Source: M3007 sp040397785
GTDB taxonomy: Bacteria > Bacteroidota > Bacteroidia > Chitinophagales > Saprospiraceae
Length of the DNA: 64,000 bases
Direction: 5' to 3'
Assembly (NCBI GenBank): GCA_040397785.1
Contig: JBBAVI010000015.1
Span: 12,752 to 76,751, forward strand
This document shows, in pieces, positions 54,914 through 63,688 of the stretch. Under the pieces are notes generated by a model. That model saw nothing but the letters and a program-made list of their open reading frames with translations, had not been told where the DNA came from and searched no databases. Within the stretch, counting starts at the first letter, position 1. Every line of letters begins with the position of its first letter. The position numbers and the translations under genes are program-made.

Positions 54914-55948
54914 ATGGCGATTAAATTTTTTGTTTTGCTTACGTGTACTGTTCTGGTTGCAGGCACTTTTTTCTTACAAGGCCCTGAAAAAACGGCGGTG
55001 GTAGCCCCCAATCCTGTTGCATTTGTATCCATGGATGCCCCACAAATGGCACCAGACAACCCGATAGAACTGGGTGCGGTGCATTGGCAACGTGATTTAG
55101 CCACCGGCCAAGCACTTTCCGAATCGAGTGGGAAACCGCTGTTGATTTTATTTCAGGAAGTGCCGGGTTGCTCGAATTGTACCCAATACGGCGCTACCAC
55201 CTTGAGTCATCCGCTCATTGTGGAGGCCATTGAGTCGCTTTTTGTGCCGGTTTGTATTTACAACAACAAAGGCGGAAAAGACGGTGAAGCGCTCAAACGT
55301 TTCGACGAACCAGCCTGGAACAACCCGGTTGTGCGCATGGTGCGGGCTGATTACAGTGATTTGATTCCGCGTATTGCCGATTTTCGTTCGTCCACCCAAT
55401 TGGTAGCAGGTATGTTGCGCGCGCTTGATCTGGCGGGCATTGCTACTCCACGTTATCTTGAATTGCTGGATGAAGAACTCCGCGCACGCGCAGCAGGGGT
55501 GGAAACGGCTACATTTTCCATGTATTGCTTTTGGACCGGAGAAGGCACGTTTGGCGATATTCCGGGTGTGGTAGAAACACAGCCTGGTTTTCAGGATGGA
55601 AAAGAAGTCGTAAAAGTGGTGTTTGACCCAAGTCAGGTAAGTAAGGAAAAATTAGCCAGCCTGACCCAACCAAAAGGATTTACTACTTGTGCTAAAAATG
55701 ATGGATTCCGTACCGACCACGAGCCAAAATATTATTTGCTCCAAACACCTTATCGTTATGTGCCCATGACTTCGCTACAGGCCAGTCGCGCAAACAGTTT
55801 GGCTGGCAAAAGTAAATTGCCGGACGAATTATTATCCCCCCGGCAACTTGCGATCGTAGAAAAAGCCAAAGCCAACCCCAACAAAAAATGGAAAAATATG
55901 ATTGGGCGTTATGACCTGGTAAAAGCCTGGAACGAGGTCGATTTATGA
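54914..55948 (+). CDS. VPGU-type thioredoxin-like protein (Cys form) with MsrA-like domain
   Basis: A 344-residue protein with an N-terminal hydrophobic segment or signal peptide (about 4-22). A thioredoxin-like part follows (about 60-180) with the motif EVPGCSNCTQYGAT, matching the VPGUxxT family in which a Sec often occupies the first Cys position; here it is Cys (TGC). A second part (about 195-260) has TFSMYCFWTGEGTFGDIPGVVETQPGFQDG, similar to the GCFWxxE...GV..T..GY.GG region of methionine sulphoxide reductase A. I infer a periplasmic redox or repair enzyme. No Sec machinery is expected here. Confidence 0.8.
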   Translation: MAIKFFVLLTCTVLVAGTFFLQGPEKTAVVAPNPVAFVSMDAPQMAPDNPIELGAVHWQRDLATGQALSESSGKPLLILFQEVPGCSNCTQYGATTLSHPLIVEAIESLFVPVCIYNNKGGKDGEALKRFDEPAWNNPVVRMVRADYSDLIPRIADFRSSTQLVAGMLRALDLAGIATPRYLELLDEELRARAAGVETATFSMYCFWTGEGTFGDIPGVVETQPGFQDGKEVVKVVFDPSQVSKEKLASLTQPKGFTTCAKNDGFRTDHEPKYYLLQTPYRYVPMTSLQASRANSLAGKSKLPDELLSPRQLAIVEKAKANPNKKWKNMIGRYDLVKAWNEVDL

Positions 55949-55955
55949 AAAAACG

Positions 55956-55991
55956 ATGGACAACGTGGGATCTAAACTCCACGTTGTCCAT
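55956..55991. terminator. Bidirectional terminator
   Basis: A perfect 13-bp stem, ATGGACAACGTGG (55956-55968) and its complement (55979-55991), with a 10-nt loop and A/T runs on both sides, between two convergent genes. Confidence 0.8.
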
Positions 55992-56008
55992 TTGTTCTGG
56001 TCTCTGAT

Positions 56009-59000
56009 TTATTTCAGATTGTCTTCCGGGTTGCGATCTACCAGTAAGGAAAAAGGATCAATACCTGCTTTGTCGGGTTTACTGGCGACAATAAAGGTGA
56101 AGTTGTTGTCCTTTTGGCTGATTTTTACGCGTTGTCGGTAGAGGGTTTTGCCGTATTTTTTGCCATTTTCGGGTTTTTCGAAAGCACCGATTTCGATGTA
56201 ATCATTGATGGGTACTTCGGTTTCTTTGCCCAGATCGTCGGCTTTCAGTTTGCGGCACTCAATGGTGATGTTTACTTCATATTTACCATCGGGTAATTCT
56301 TTGGACGTTGTGGCGATGGTCCGGTTTTCAAACAAGGTAATGTCTTCAAACAGGTCTTTGACCACATAATCGAGTGAATCGGGTGTTTGAGCATAAAATT
56401 CATCAATGGCATCCAAACTAACCGGATAAGGCGGCGCTTTGTACCGGAATTTTTCCAAGAAACTGCGCAGGGCGGTATTCACTTTTTCCTCCCCGATCAT
56501 TTCTTTGAGGTAATACATGGCCACACTGCCTTTGTTGTAATGGATATAGCCTTGTCCTTCACAACGGGCGAGCGGAAGTTCTTTTTCCGTTTCACGTCCG
56601 CGAGCGCGCAGGTAGCGGTCCATTTCATATTTCAGGAATTTGCGCATCTGATCGCGGCCGTACTCGTGTTCCATAACCATAAGAGCACTCCATTGCGCGA
56701 ACGTTTCCACCAGCATTTCTCCGCCTTGCATTTGTGCGCCGCATTCCTGATGGCCCCAGTATTGGTGCCCGATTTCGTGCGCAGCGACATAAAACATCAT
56801 GTCGATATCATCGGCCGGGTCTTTAAAATCCTGGATAAATCCGACGCCTTCCGAGTACGGCATGGTGCCGGGGAAAGACTGTGCGAATTCAGAAAAACGC
56901 GGGAACTCAATAATCCGGCATTGCTTGTGGTAGTACGGACCAAAATGGGTGGTATAATATTCCAGCGAGGTTTGCATGGCTTTTAGCATGCGTTCCACGT
57001 TGAATTCGTGGCCTTTATGGTAATATACTTCCAGTTTTACGCCATTCCAGTCTTTGCGGGCCACTTCGTAACGCGCACTCAGGAAAGAGTAAAAATTGAA
57101 GGAAGCATGGTCGAGTTTATATTGAAAGCATCGGCGGCCGTTTTCCTCCCATTCGCGGATCAGCGATCCTGGGCCGATGGCAATTTGGTCGGGGTCGGTA
57201 CGAATAATCGTTTCCACATTTACCCAATCGCTGTTGATGCCAATATACGCTTCCCGACGGTGGAGTGTATCCTGACGATTCAGGATGGGACTACGCGTTT
57301 TTTCGGGGAGTTTGAATTCCTTGCGCCGATTTTTATCGCCAATTTCGTTGCTTTCCTGGTATCCGAAAATCGGAATAATGTCCGAATTGTCGAAAAAAGT
57401 GCCGTTTTGAACAATTCTGCTCCAACTCACTTCATTTTCAAAGCCTTTGGGTGCAAAATGGGTACCGAATTCGAACAAGAGCGAATCGCCTGGCAGCAGG
57501 GCAGGTTCAAGGCGATACATGCGCCAGTTCAGGGTAGAATCATTCAATATGGGTTGCAAACGCGCATTTTGGATATTGAAAATGCCATTTTGAGGGATAT
57601 TTACATACAATGTATCAATTGGTTTGTCGTAAATATTGCGTGTCCAGAATTTTCCGGCCACTTCCATTTGTCGCGTTTCCGGATACAATGTGATATCGTA
57701 TTTCGCGTCATACACCCTGGGTTGGATGCGGCCTTCGTACTGTTTGTACTTGGTTTCGTATTGAAACTGATATTTTTCCTGTTTGCCGCTGTTTACATAC
57801 GGATTTAAAATTTCGGTATTGTAATAGGTCCAGCCAGCAGTGAGCACCCAAATTCCGATGGCCGCGATGCCAAAACTGCGGTACGATTTCCATTCCATCC
57901 CTGCAATTTTGAAACGTTTGGCCCAGGTGTTTTCCTTGCCACGTGGCCACAACAGGATGGATGCCAGGGCCAACATGGAGCAAAACGCCGCCCAATAGGT
58001 GTGAAACCAAAACAAACCCTTCCCAAAAGGCTGATATCCGTAAAAATCAGATAAGGTATAGCGGGGAACGGCCCCGAACTCGACCATATTGGATTCGATT
58101 TTTAAAGCGCCCCAGGCAAAACTATTTACAATGACGATGATAATGACCAGGAAAAAGCCCAAATACATATTAGGCGAAAGCACCTGTACCAAAAACGCCA
58201 GTGCCAAGGTAAATGCAAAGCCCAGTAAATCCAGCACCAGCAATTCTCGCACATACACCCACAGATCGAAGCGATAATAGCCCAGGGTCGCTTGTGCAAA
58301 TACGCCTGCACCAATCACCAATATTTGTAAAACGGCCATAATGCCCAGGATAGCGAGGTATTTCCCGAGGTAAACCGTCCAGGTTTTCGTCGGCAAGGCA
58401 TCCACGATTTCGTTCATGTGGTTGGTGCGTTCTTTCCAGAGGATGGCACCACTGAAATACACCATAATTATAATGGTAAACAAATAAAAGGAGCCACGGA
58501 TATAATTGACCATGGTGTACGAAACCGGCAGCTCATGGGTGCCGTAGCCTTCATTGGCGCTGAACAGGTTGGGAACGCAGTTGAGCAAGCCTAAAACAGC
58601 CAACAATATAAACGCTGTGCTTCGAATAATGCCCAACCACTCGGTTTTGGTTTGCGACCACAACTGACTCAAAACGGTTGCAGTGCCTTTGCCGGGCGCT
58701 ACTTTCGGTACAGGGCCTAGCGCTTTAAATTGAATCGCCGTTTCGTTACCAGCCTGATTTTTAACCTTTTTGCCGCCCACTTTTCTTTCGGCAAAATGGA
58801 ACAAACGGTAGCCAATACCCAGCGCAAGCATCCCCACGCTTACCCACAAGATGCGATTGAGCAATAAACCACCTGCAAATCCGATCGCCTGGGTGTTTTT
58901 TTCTTCTACCGTCCAATATTTGGTTGCAATACTAAAAGCCTGAAACCCAAATGGGTCGAGCAGCATGGCCAATTGTTCGTTGTCAATATCCCGGGTAAGG

Positions 59001-59593
59001 TTGCTAGCTACAATATAGCCTACCAACAAAGCCGTTGCTGCCACAAAAGAATACAAGGTGGAACGGGTGTTGATGGCCACGGCGTACAAAATGCCGCCAA
59101 CAAACAGCATGTTGGGGATGGCAAAAACCAGCAATCCCATCAAGTGGCCGTTTATTTCAAAAGGACCAAAACGATTGGCATCCAGCCAGTTAAACATGGA
59201 ATTGGCCCCGAAACCGGTCCACATACCCAAGGTAACGCCCAACATGGGCACAATTGCGATGAGCATGGCACCCCAGAAATGTCCAAAATAGTAGGCCGAT
59301 TTTTTGATCGGTTTGGAAAAAATAAGTTGACTCATGCCCCGGTCGAAATCGCGGATGGCTGCGGTATTCAAAAAAGCCGTAGTAAGCAAAATACTAAACA
59401 AGAAAAAAACGCCGTACCAGTTTTGGGCTACATAGGGCGCATTTTTCCACACATTGCCGTAACTACCGCCAATGGTAACCTGATCGGAAATGGTGCCGAA
59501 AAAAGAGAGTAATCCAAATATAAACAAGAAAATCCAGGGCATCGGCGAGCGCAGCCAGGATTTTAATTCGAATGCAAAAAATGTTTTAAACAT
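56009..59593 (-). CDS. ABC permease fused to M1-family metallopeptidase
   Basis: A 1194-residue protein. The N-terminal 600 residues contain two blocks of six transmembrane helices, about 16-280 and 330-600, resembling ABC-2-type permeases. The C-terminal half (about 640-1194) is an M1 (gluzincin) aminopeptidase: HEIGHQYWGH with zinc ligands His939 and His943, then ETFAQWSALMVMEHEYG supplying the third ligand Glu. The Bacteroidota version of this fusion is known but poorly characterised. Its partner ATPase gene lies 157 bp upstream on the same strand, separated by a short GGAT tract. Topology places the peptidase outside the inner membrane or in the cytoplasm depending on helix count; not resolved. 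Confidence 0.9.
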   Translation of the reverse strand: MFKTFFAFELKSWLRSPMPWIFLFIFGLLSFFGTISDQVTIGGSYGNVWKNAPYVAQNWYGVFFLFSILLTTAFLNTAAIRDFDRGMSQLIFSKPIKKSAYYFGHFWGAMLIAIVPMLGVTLGMWTGFGANSMFNWLDANRFGPFEINGHLMGLLVFAIPNMLFVGGILYAVAINTRSTLYSFVAATALLVGYIVASNLTRDIDNEQLAMLLDPFGFQAFSIATKYWTVEEKNTQAIGFAGGLLLNRILWVSVGMLALGIGYRLFHFAERKVGGKKVKNQAGNETAIQFKALGPVPKVAPGKGTATVLSQLWSQTKTEWLGIIRSTAFILLAVLGLLNCVPNLFSANEGYGTHELPVSYTMVNYIRGSFYLFTIIIMVYFSGAILWKERTNHMNEIVDALPTKTWTVYLGKYLAILGIMAVLQILVIGAGVFAQATLGYYRFDLWVYVRELLVLDLLGFAFTLALAFLVQVLSPNMYLGFFLVIIIVIVNSFAWGALKIESNMVEFGAVPRYTLSDFYGYQPFGKGLFWFHTYWAAFCSMLALASILLWPRGKENTWAKRFKIAGMEWKSYRSFGIAAIGIWVLTAGWTYYNTEILNPYVNSGKQEKYQFQYETKYKQYEGRIQPRVYDAKYDITLYPETRQMEVAGKFWTRNIYDKPIDTLYVNIPQNGIFNIQNARLQPILNDSTLNWRMYRLEPALLPGDSLLFEFGTHFAPKGFENEVSWSRIVQNGTFFDNSDIIPIFGYQESNEIGDKNRRKEFKLPEKTRSPILNRQDTLHRREAYIGINSDWVNVETIIRTDPDQIAIGPGSLIREWEENGRRCFQYKLDHASFNFYSFLSARYEVARKDWNGVKLEVYYHKGHEFNVERMLKAMQTSLEYYTTHFGPYYHKQCRIIEFPRFSEFAQSFPGTMPYSEGVGFIQDFKDPADDIDMMFYVAAHEIGHQYWGHQECGAQMQGGEMLVETFAQWSALMVMEHEYGRDQMRKFLKYEMDRYLRARGRETEKELPLARCEGQGYIHYNKGSVAMYYLKEMIGEEKVNTALRSFLEKFRYKAPPYPVSLDAIDEFYAQTPDSLDYVVKDLFEDITLFENRTIATTSKELPDGKYEVNITIECRKLKADDLGKETEVPINDYIEIGAFEKPENGKKYGKTLYRQRVKISQKDNNFTFIVASKPDKAGIDPFSLLVDRNPEDNLK

Positions 59594-59750
59594 GGTGCTG
59601 TTGGGCAGTTAAACCAAGATTTAAGTGGATTTGATGGATGGATGGATGGATAAAAAATGATTTTCCATGGATTAGCATCCAGCTGGTTTCATAACCACTT
59701 AGCGTTGGCTTTAGTTAGAAAGTGATGGTTTTGAAAGCAAAAAACGGGTG

Positions 59751-60626
59751 CTAAGCGACACCATTGATTTTTGCAAAAAACACTTCTTCTAATCCGGCCG
59801 CAGCAGCTTGAAAACCTTCGCCCGGCATATTTTCATCGTACACGTGAATAATCGGTTTCCCGGCCACTAACTTGCTGGAAATCAAGCGACTGCCATACGC
59901 CTGTTGATAGGCATCTACTTCTGATTTGAGAATGGACTTTTGCCAAACTTTTCCCTGTAAGGCCAATAAAGACACTTCCGGTGCGCCCGCGTACAACACT
60001 TGGCCATTGTTGATGATGGCCATATTAGAGCACAATTCTTTTACGTCCTCTACGATATGCGTGCTCAGGATTACAATCACGTTTTCCCCGATTTCGGACA
60101 ATAAATTGTAAAAACGGTTGCGTTCGCCCGGATCGAGACCAGCAGTAGGTTCATCCACAATGATTAACTTAGGATCACCCAACAAGGCTTGGGCAATGCC
60201 AAAACGCTGGCGCATACCACCCGAATAAGAGGAAACCGCCTTTTTGCGGTGATCCCACAAATTCACACGCTGCAACAGGGCACTTACCACTTCTTTGCGT
60301 TGATTCCCCGGAATTCCTTTTAAAACGGCCAAATGGTCGAGCATTTCCGTAGCACTGATGCGCGGATACACACCAAATTCCTGGGGCAAGTAGCCCAAAA
60401 CACGCCGCAAGGCATCTTTATCTTTCAACACATCAATATCGCCGAGGGTAGCAGTGCCGGAGTCTGCGTCTTGCAGAGTCGCGAGCGTGCGCATGAGCGT
60501 GCTTTTTCCGGCGCCATTTGGGCCGAGCAGGCCGTACATGCCCGTTTCAATGTCGAGGGAAACATCCTTGAGGGCCTGAACGCCGTTCGAATAGGTTTTG
60601 GATAAATTGCGGATCGTAAGTTGCAT
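59751..60626 (-). CDS. ABC transporter ATP-binding protein
   Basis: A 291-residue ATPase. Walker A is LLGPNGAGKSTLMRTL (about 33-48), the signature SSYSGGMRQRFGIAQAL, Walker B KLIIVDEPTAGLDPGERNRFY, and the H-loop LSTHIVEDV. The C-terminal 60 residues form a small extra domain common in ABC-2 systems. It powers the fused permease-peptidase encoded next on the same strand. Confidence 0.94.
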   Translation of the reverse strand: MQLTIRNLSKTYSNGVQALKDVSLDIETGMYGLLGPNGAGKSTLMRTLATLQDADSGTATLGDIDVLKDKDALRRVLGYLPQEFGVYPRISATEMLDHLAVLKGIPGNQRKEVVSALLQRVNLWDHRKKAVSSYSGGMRQRFGIAQALLGDPKLIIVDEPTAGLDPGERNRFYNLLSEIGENVIVILSTHIVEDVKELCSNMAIINNGQVLYAGAPEVSLLALQGKVWQKSILKSEVDAYQQAYGSRLISSKLVAGKPIIHVYDENMPGEGFQAAAAGLEEVFFAKINGVA

Positions 60627-60822
60627 AAGGGTTGGGTGGTGATTTTACCTTGTTTGAAATGTAAAAATGACGGGCGGCTGGGTTCGTAGTGCTAAGTTGA
60701 CGATTATTTTGGGCATCCTGTTACAAGGATTCGAGCAAAGATGTTAAAATAGAGATGAATCGCCAAATATTAAGGATTTAAAGCCAAAACACTTTTTGCG
60801 ATAAAGTATGTTTGTCGCAAAA

Positions 60823-61935
60823 ATGAATACGATGCCCGAACCACTTAAAAATATATTTGCCCTGCCTTTAGTTACCCGTTTTGCGGAGGAAGTGAAATCG
60901 GTTTACCCTTCCTTTGATGACGCGCAATTTATACCGCAAGTCATCAACGATACCTGGGAATCGCTGGAACTCAAGCAACGCATGCGCCAGATTAGTCTGG
61001 TGGTCCGGCGTTTTTTACCGGAAGATTTGCCCGCGGCCATCCAAATTATGTCCAAAGTAGCGGCGCAACATATCGCACGCAGGGGTGGACAACTCAGTTT
61101 TGAGTATATGTTTATCCCCGATTTTTTGGAAGCGCATGGTTTGGATGCGCCCGATGCTGCTATTCAAGCGATGGAGCAAATCACCCAATTGAGCAGCGCA
61201 GAATTTGCGGTACGGCCGTTTTTGCTACATTTTCCTGAAAAAATGTACCCACAAATGCTGGAATGGTCCAAGCATGCCAGTCCTTATGTTCGGCGCTTGT
61301 CGAGCGAAGGGTTTCGTCCGCGGCTGCCCTGGGGCATGGGTGTGCCCGCGCTCAAGCGTGACCCAAGCCCAATTTTGCCTGTTTTAGAACAACTCAAGCA
61401 AGATTCGGCGGAAACGGTCCGGCGTTCGGTGGCCAACAACTTGAACGATATTGCCAAAGATCACCCGGCATTGGTACTGGATATTTTACAACGTTGGCAA
61501 GGATTAGGACCGGAAACAGACTGGATTTTGCGGCACGCCAGCCGAGGTTTGTTAAAAAAGGGGCATTCGGAGGTGTTGGCGCACTTCGGATTTGAACAAG
61601 GGGTTGCCCATGTGGAGATTAAAGATCTTCAGTTTACACCTTCCGTAAAAATTGGGGAAACTTTTCAGTTTGATTTCAAGGTACACAATGCCAGTGCCGC
61701 GCCTATAAATATACGCCTTGAATACGCAATTGATTATTTGACAGGTTCTGGAAATATTTCGCATAAAGTTTTTAAAATCAAGGAAATGCGTTTGGGCGGC
61801 GGACAAACGGAGCACCTTGCGCGCAAGCAGCGATTTACCGATTTTACTACGCGAAAACACTATCCGGGTACCCACAAATTGGAAATACTGGTCAATGGAA
61901 AAGGGCTGGCGGCTGAACATTTTCAGGTGGATTAA
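60823..61935 (+). CDS. AlkC-like DNA alkylation repair protein with Ig-like C-terminus
   Basis: A 370-residue protein. HEAT-like helical repeats fill about 10-260 (PQMLEWSKHASPYVRRLSSEGFRPRLPWG and SAETVRRSVANNLNDIAKDHPALVLDIL), the pattern of the AlkC/AlkD non-base-flipping DNA glycosylases. About 265-370 is beta-rich (KDLQFTPSVKIGETFQFDF, YPGTHKLEILVNGK) like the Ig-like domain of some AlkC proteins. It removes alkylated bases such as 3-methyladenine. The frame opens at 60808, but TATGTTTG at 60807-60814 fits a -7 promoter element, so the start is more likely 60823 or 60832. Confidence 0.82.
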   Translation: MNTMPEPLKNIFALPLVTRFAEEVKSVYPSFDDAQFIPQVINDTWESLELKQRMRQISLVVRRFLPEDLPAAIQIMSKVAAQHIARRGGQLSFEYMFIPDFLEAHGLDAPDAAIQAMEQITQLSSAEFAVRPFLLHFPEKMYPQMLEWSKHASPYVRRLSSEGFRPRLPWGMGVPALKRDPSPILPVLEQLKQDSAETVRRSVANNLNDIAKDHPALVLDILQRWQGLGPETDWILRHASRGLLKKGHSEVLAHFGFEQGVAHVEIKDLQFTPSVKIGETFQFDFKVHNASAAPINIRLEYAIDYLTGSGNISHKVFKIKEMRLGGGQTEHLARKQRFTDFTTRKHYPGTHKLEILVNGKGLAAEHFQVD

Positions 61936-62026
61936 AAGAATGAAATCCCACCTTGCGCTGCATTCCCTTTCCGCTTACCTTTGTTGCACAAATTTTTAAT
62001 CTTTCACGCATAATCTTTTTTTAATC

Positions 62027-63589
62027 ATGCTCGTAAAAACCTATGCAGCCGCCGTCCATGGCGTGGATGCACAAGTCATTACCATTGAAATCAATACTGG
62101 CGGTGCGGTGGACATTAATTCTGACAAACCTGCTGTGTATATTGTCGGTCTGCCCGACAGTGCGGTGCGCGAAAGCCTTTTTCGCATTGAGGCCGCTTTA
62201 AAAAATTCCTATATTCGACAACCGAGGGTAAAAACCATCATCAACCTGGCGCCTGCTGATGTGCGCAAGGAGGGATCGGCTTTTGATTTGCCCATTGCCG
62301 TTGGGATGTTAGCAGGCACCGGCGTCATTCCGGAAGACAACCTGGACCAGTATTTTATCATGGGCGAACTCTCGCTGGATGGTTCGCTGCGGCCGATCAA
62401 AGGTGCCTTGCCCATTGCCATTCAGGCGCGCAAACAGCAGTTTAAAGGCATTATTTTGCCCAAAGCCAATGCGCGGGAGGCGGCTATTGTCAGCGATTTG
62501 GCCGTGTATGGTGTAGAAAATCTGCGTGAAGCCCTGGATATTTTGGCGGGCGATTCGGAATTACAACCCACGCTCGTGAATACCCGGGAAGAGTTCTGCG
62601 CCAACCTCGACAATTACGATGTGGATTTCGCGGACGTACGCGGGCAGGAAAACATCAAACGCGCCCTCGAACTGGCCGCAGCCGGTGGGCACAATGTGAT
62701 TCTTATTGGTCCGCCCGGGGCCGGAAAAACCATGCTGGCGCGGCGTTTACCCACCATTTTGCCACCCCTTACCTTGCATGAAGCCCTGGAAACCACCAAA
62801 ATACATTCGGTTGCGGGGGCATTGGCAGCCGAGGCCGCGCTGGTCACCACCCGCCCTTTTCGCGCACCGCATCATACCATCAGCGATGTGGCGCTGGTAG
62901 GCGGCGGCTCAGACCCGATGCCGGGTGAAATCAGCATTGCCCACAACGGCGTGCTTTTTCTGGATGAATTACCTGAATTCAAACGGACGGTGCTTGAAGT
63001 GATGCGCCAACCCATGGAAGAACGGAAAGTGACCATCAGCCGCGCCAAAGTGAGTGTCGATTATCCTGCCAGTTTTATGCTCATCGCCTCCATGAACCCT
63101 TGTCCCTGTGGCTACTACAACCACCCGGAGAAAGATTGCGTATGCGGGCCGGGCGTGGTGAAGCGCTACGTAGCCAAAATTTCGGGTCCCCTGCTCGATC
63201 GCATTGACTTGCACGTAGAAGTAACCCCGGTGAGTTACGACGAATTGAGTCGCATTGAACCTCCAAAATTAGCCAGCGCAGAAATCCGCGGACGTGTGTT
63301 AAAAGCCCGGGAATTGCAAGCCGAGCGCTACAAAGATTTGAAAGACGTTTATTGCAATGCCCACATGCCAAGTCGGATGGTGCGGGAAGTGTGCGCGATT
63401 GATCAGGCGGGGATAACACTGCTGAAAACCGCGATGGAGCGGCTGCAATTATCGGCGCGGGCGTATGACCGAATTTTGAAAGTAGCACGGACTGCGGCGG
63501 ATTTGGCGGGGAGTCCGGATATTCGGATTGAGGATTTGGCGGAGGCGATTCATTATCGGAGTTTGGATCGGGAGGGCTGGGCCGGATAG
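62027..63589 (+). CDS. comM: YifB/ComM family Mg-chelatase-like AAA+ ATPase
   Basis: A 520-residue protein. The N-terminal ChlI-like (Lon-protease-like) domain (about 20-140) has GLPDSAVRESLFRIEAAL; the AAA+ domain (about 195-400) has Walker A LIGPPGAGKTML and Walker B GVLFLDELPEFKR; a Cys cluster lies at NPCPCGYYNHPEKDCVCGP; a C-terminal Mg_chelatase_C region follows. In Vibrio, ComM drives branch migration during transformation; this protein probably acts in homologous recombination. The start at 62027 (MLVKTYAAAVHGVDA) is normal for the family. Confidence 0.93.
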   Translation: MLVKTYAAAVHGVDAQVITIEINTGGAVDINSDKPAVYIVGLPDSAVRESLFRIEAALKNSYIRQPRVKTIINLAPADVRKEGSAFDLPIAVGMLAGTGVIPEDNLDQYFIMGELSLDGSLRPIKGALPIAIQARKQQFKGIILPKANAREAAIVSDLAVYGVENLREALDILAGDSELQPTLVNTREEFCANLDNYDVDFADVRGQENIKRALELAAAGGHNVILIGPPGAGKTMLARRLPTILPPLTLHEALETTKIHSVAGALAAEAALVTTRPFRAPHHTISDVALVGGGSDPMPGEISIAHNGVLFLDELPEFKRTVLEVMRQPMEERKVTISRAKVSVDYPASFMLIASMNPCPCGYYNHPEKDCVCGPGVVKRYVAKISGPLLDRIDLHVEVTPVSYDELSRIEPPKLASAEIRGRVLKARELQAERYKDLKDVYCNAHMPSRMVREVCAIDQAGITLLKTAMERLQLSARAYDRILKVARTAADLAGSPDIRIEDLAEAIHYRSLDREGWAG

Positions 63590-63590
63590 G

Positions 63591-63634
63591 GATTTCCGAT
63601 ATCCGATTACATGATTTCCGATTTCCGATTGGAT
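63591..63634. repeat. Interspersed repeat, right copy
   Basis: Forty-four bp whose reverse complement matches 43-86 with a single substitution (position 19 of the repeat, A for T). It starts 2 nt after the comM stop. A further partial unit (GATTTCCGATT-like) extends to about 63652. It immediately precedes the four-helix-bundle gene. Confidence 0.85.
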
Positions 63635-63688
63635 TTAGGATTTCCGATTTTGGGAAGGAAATTAGCATTTTTATAAAAAATAACAACA

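Noticed and set aside
59632..59650. Short GGAT tandem tract
   Set aside because: Only four to five units of a simple repeat in an intergenic gap; likely slippage and no evidence of phase-variable promoter function.
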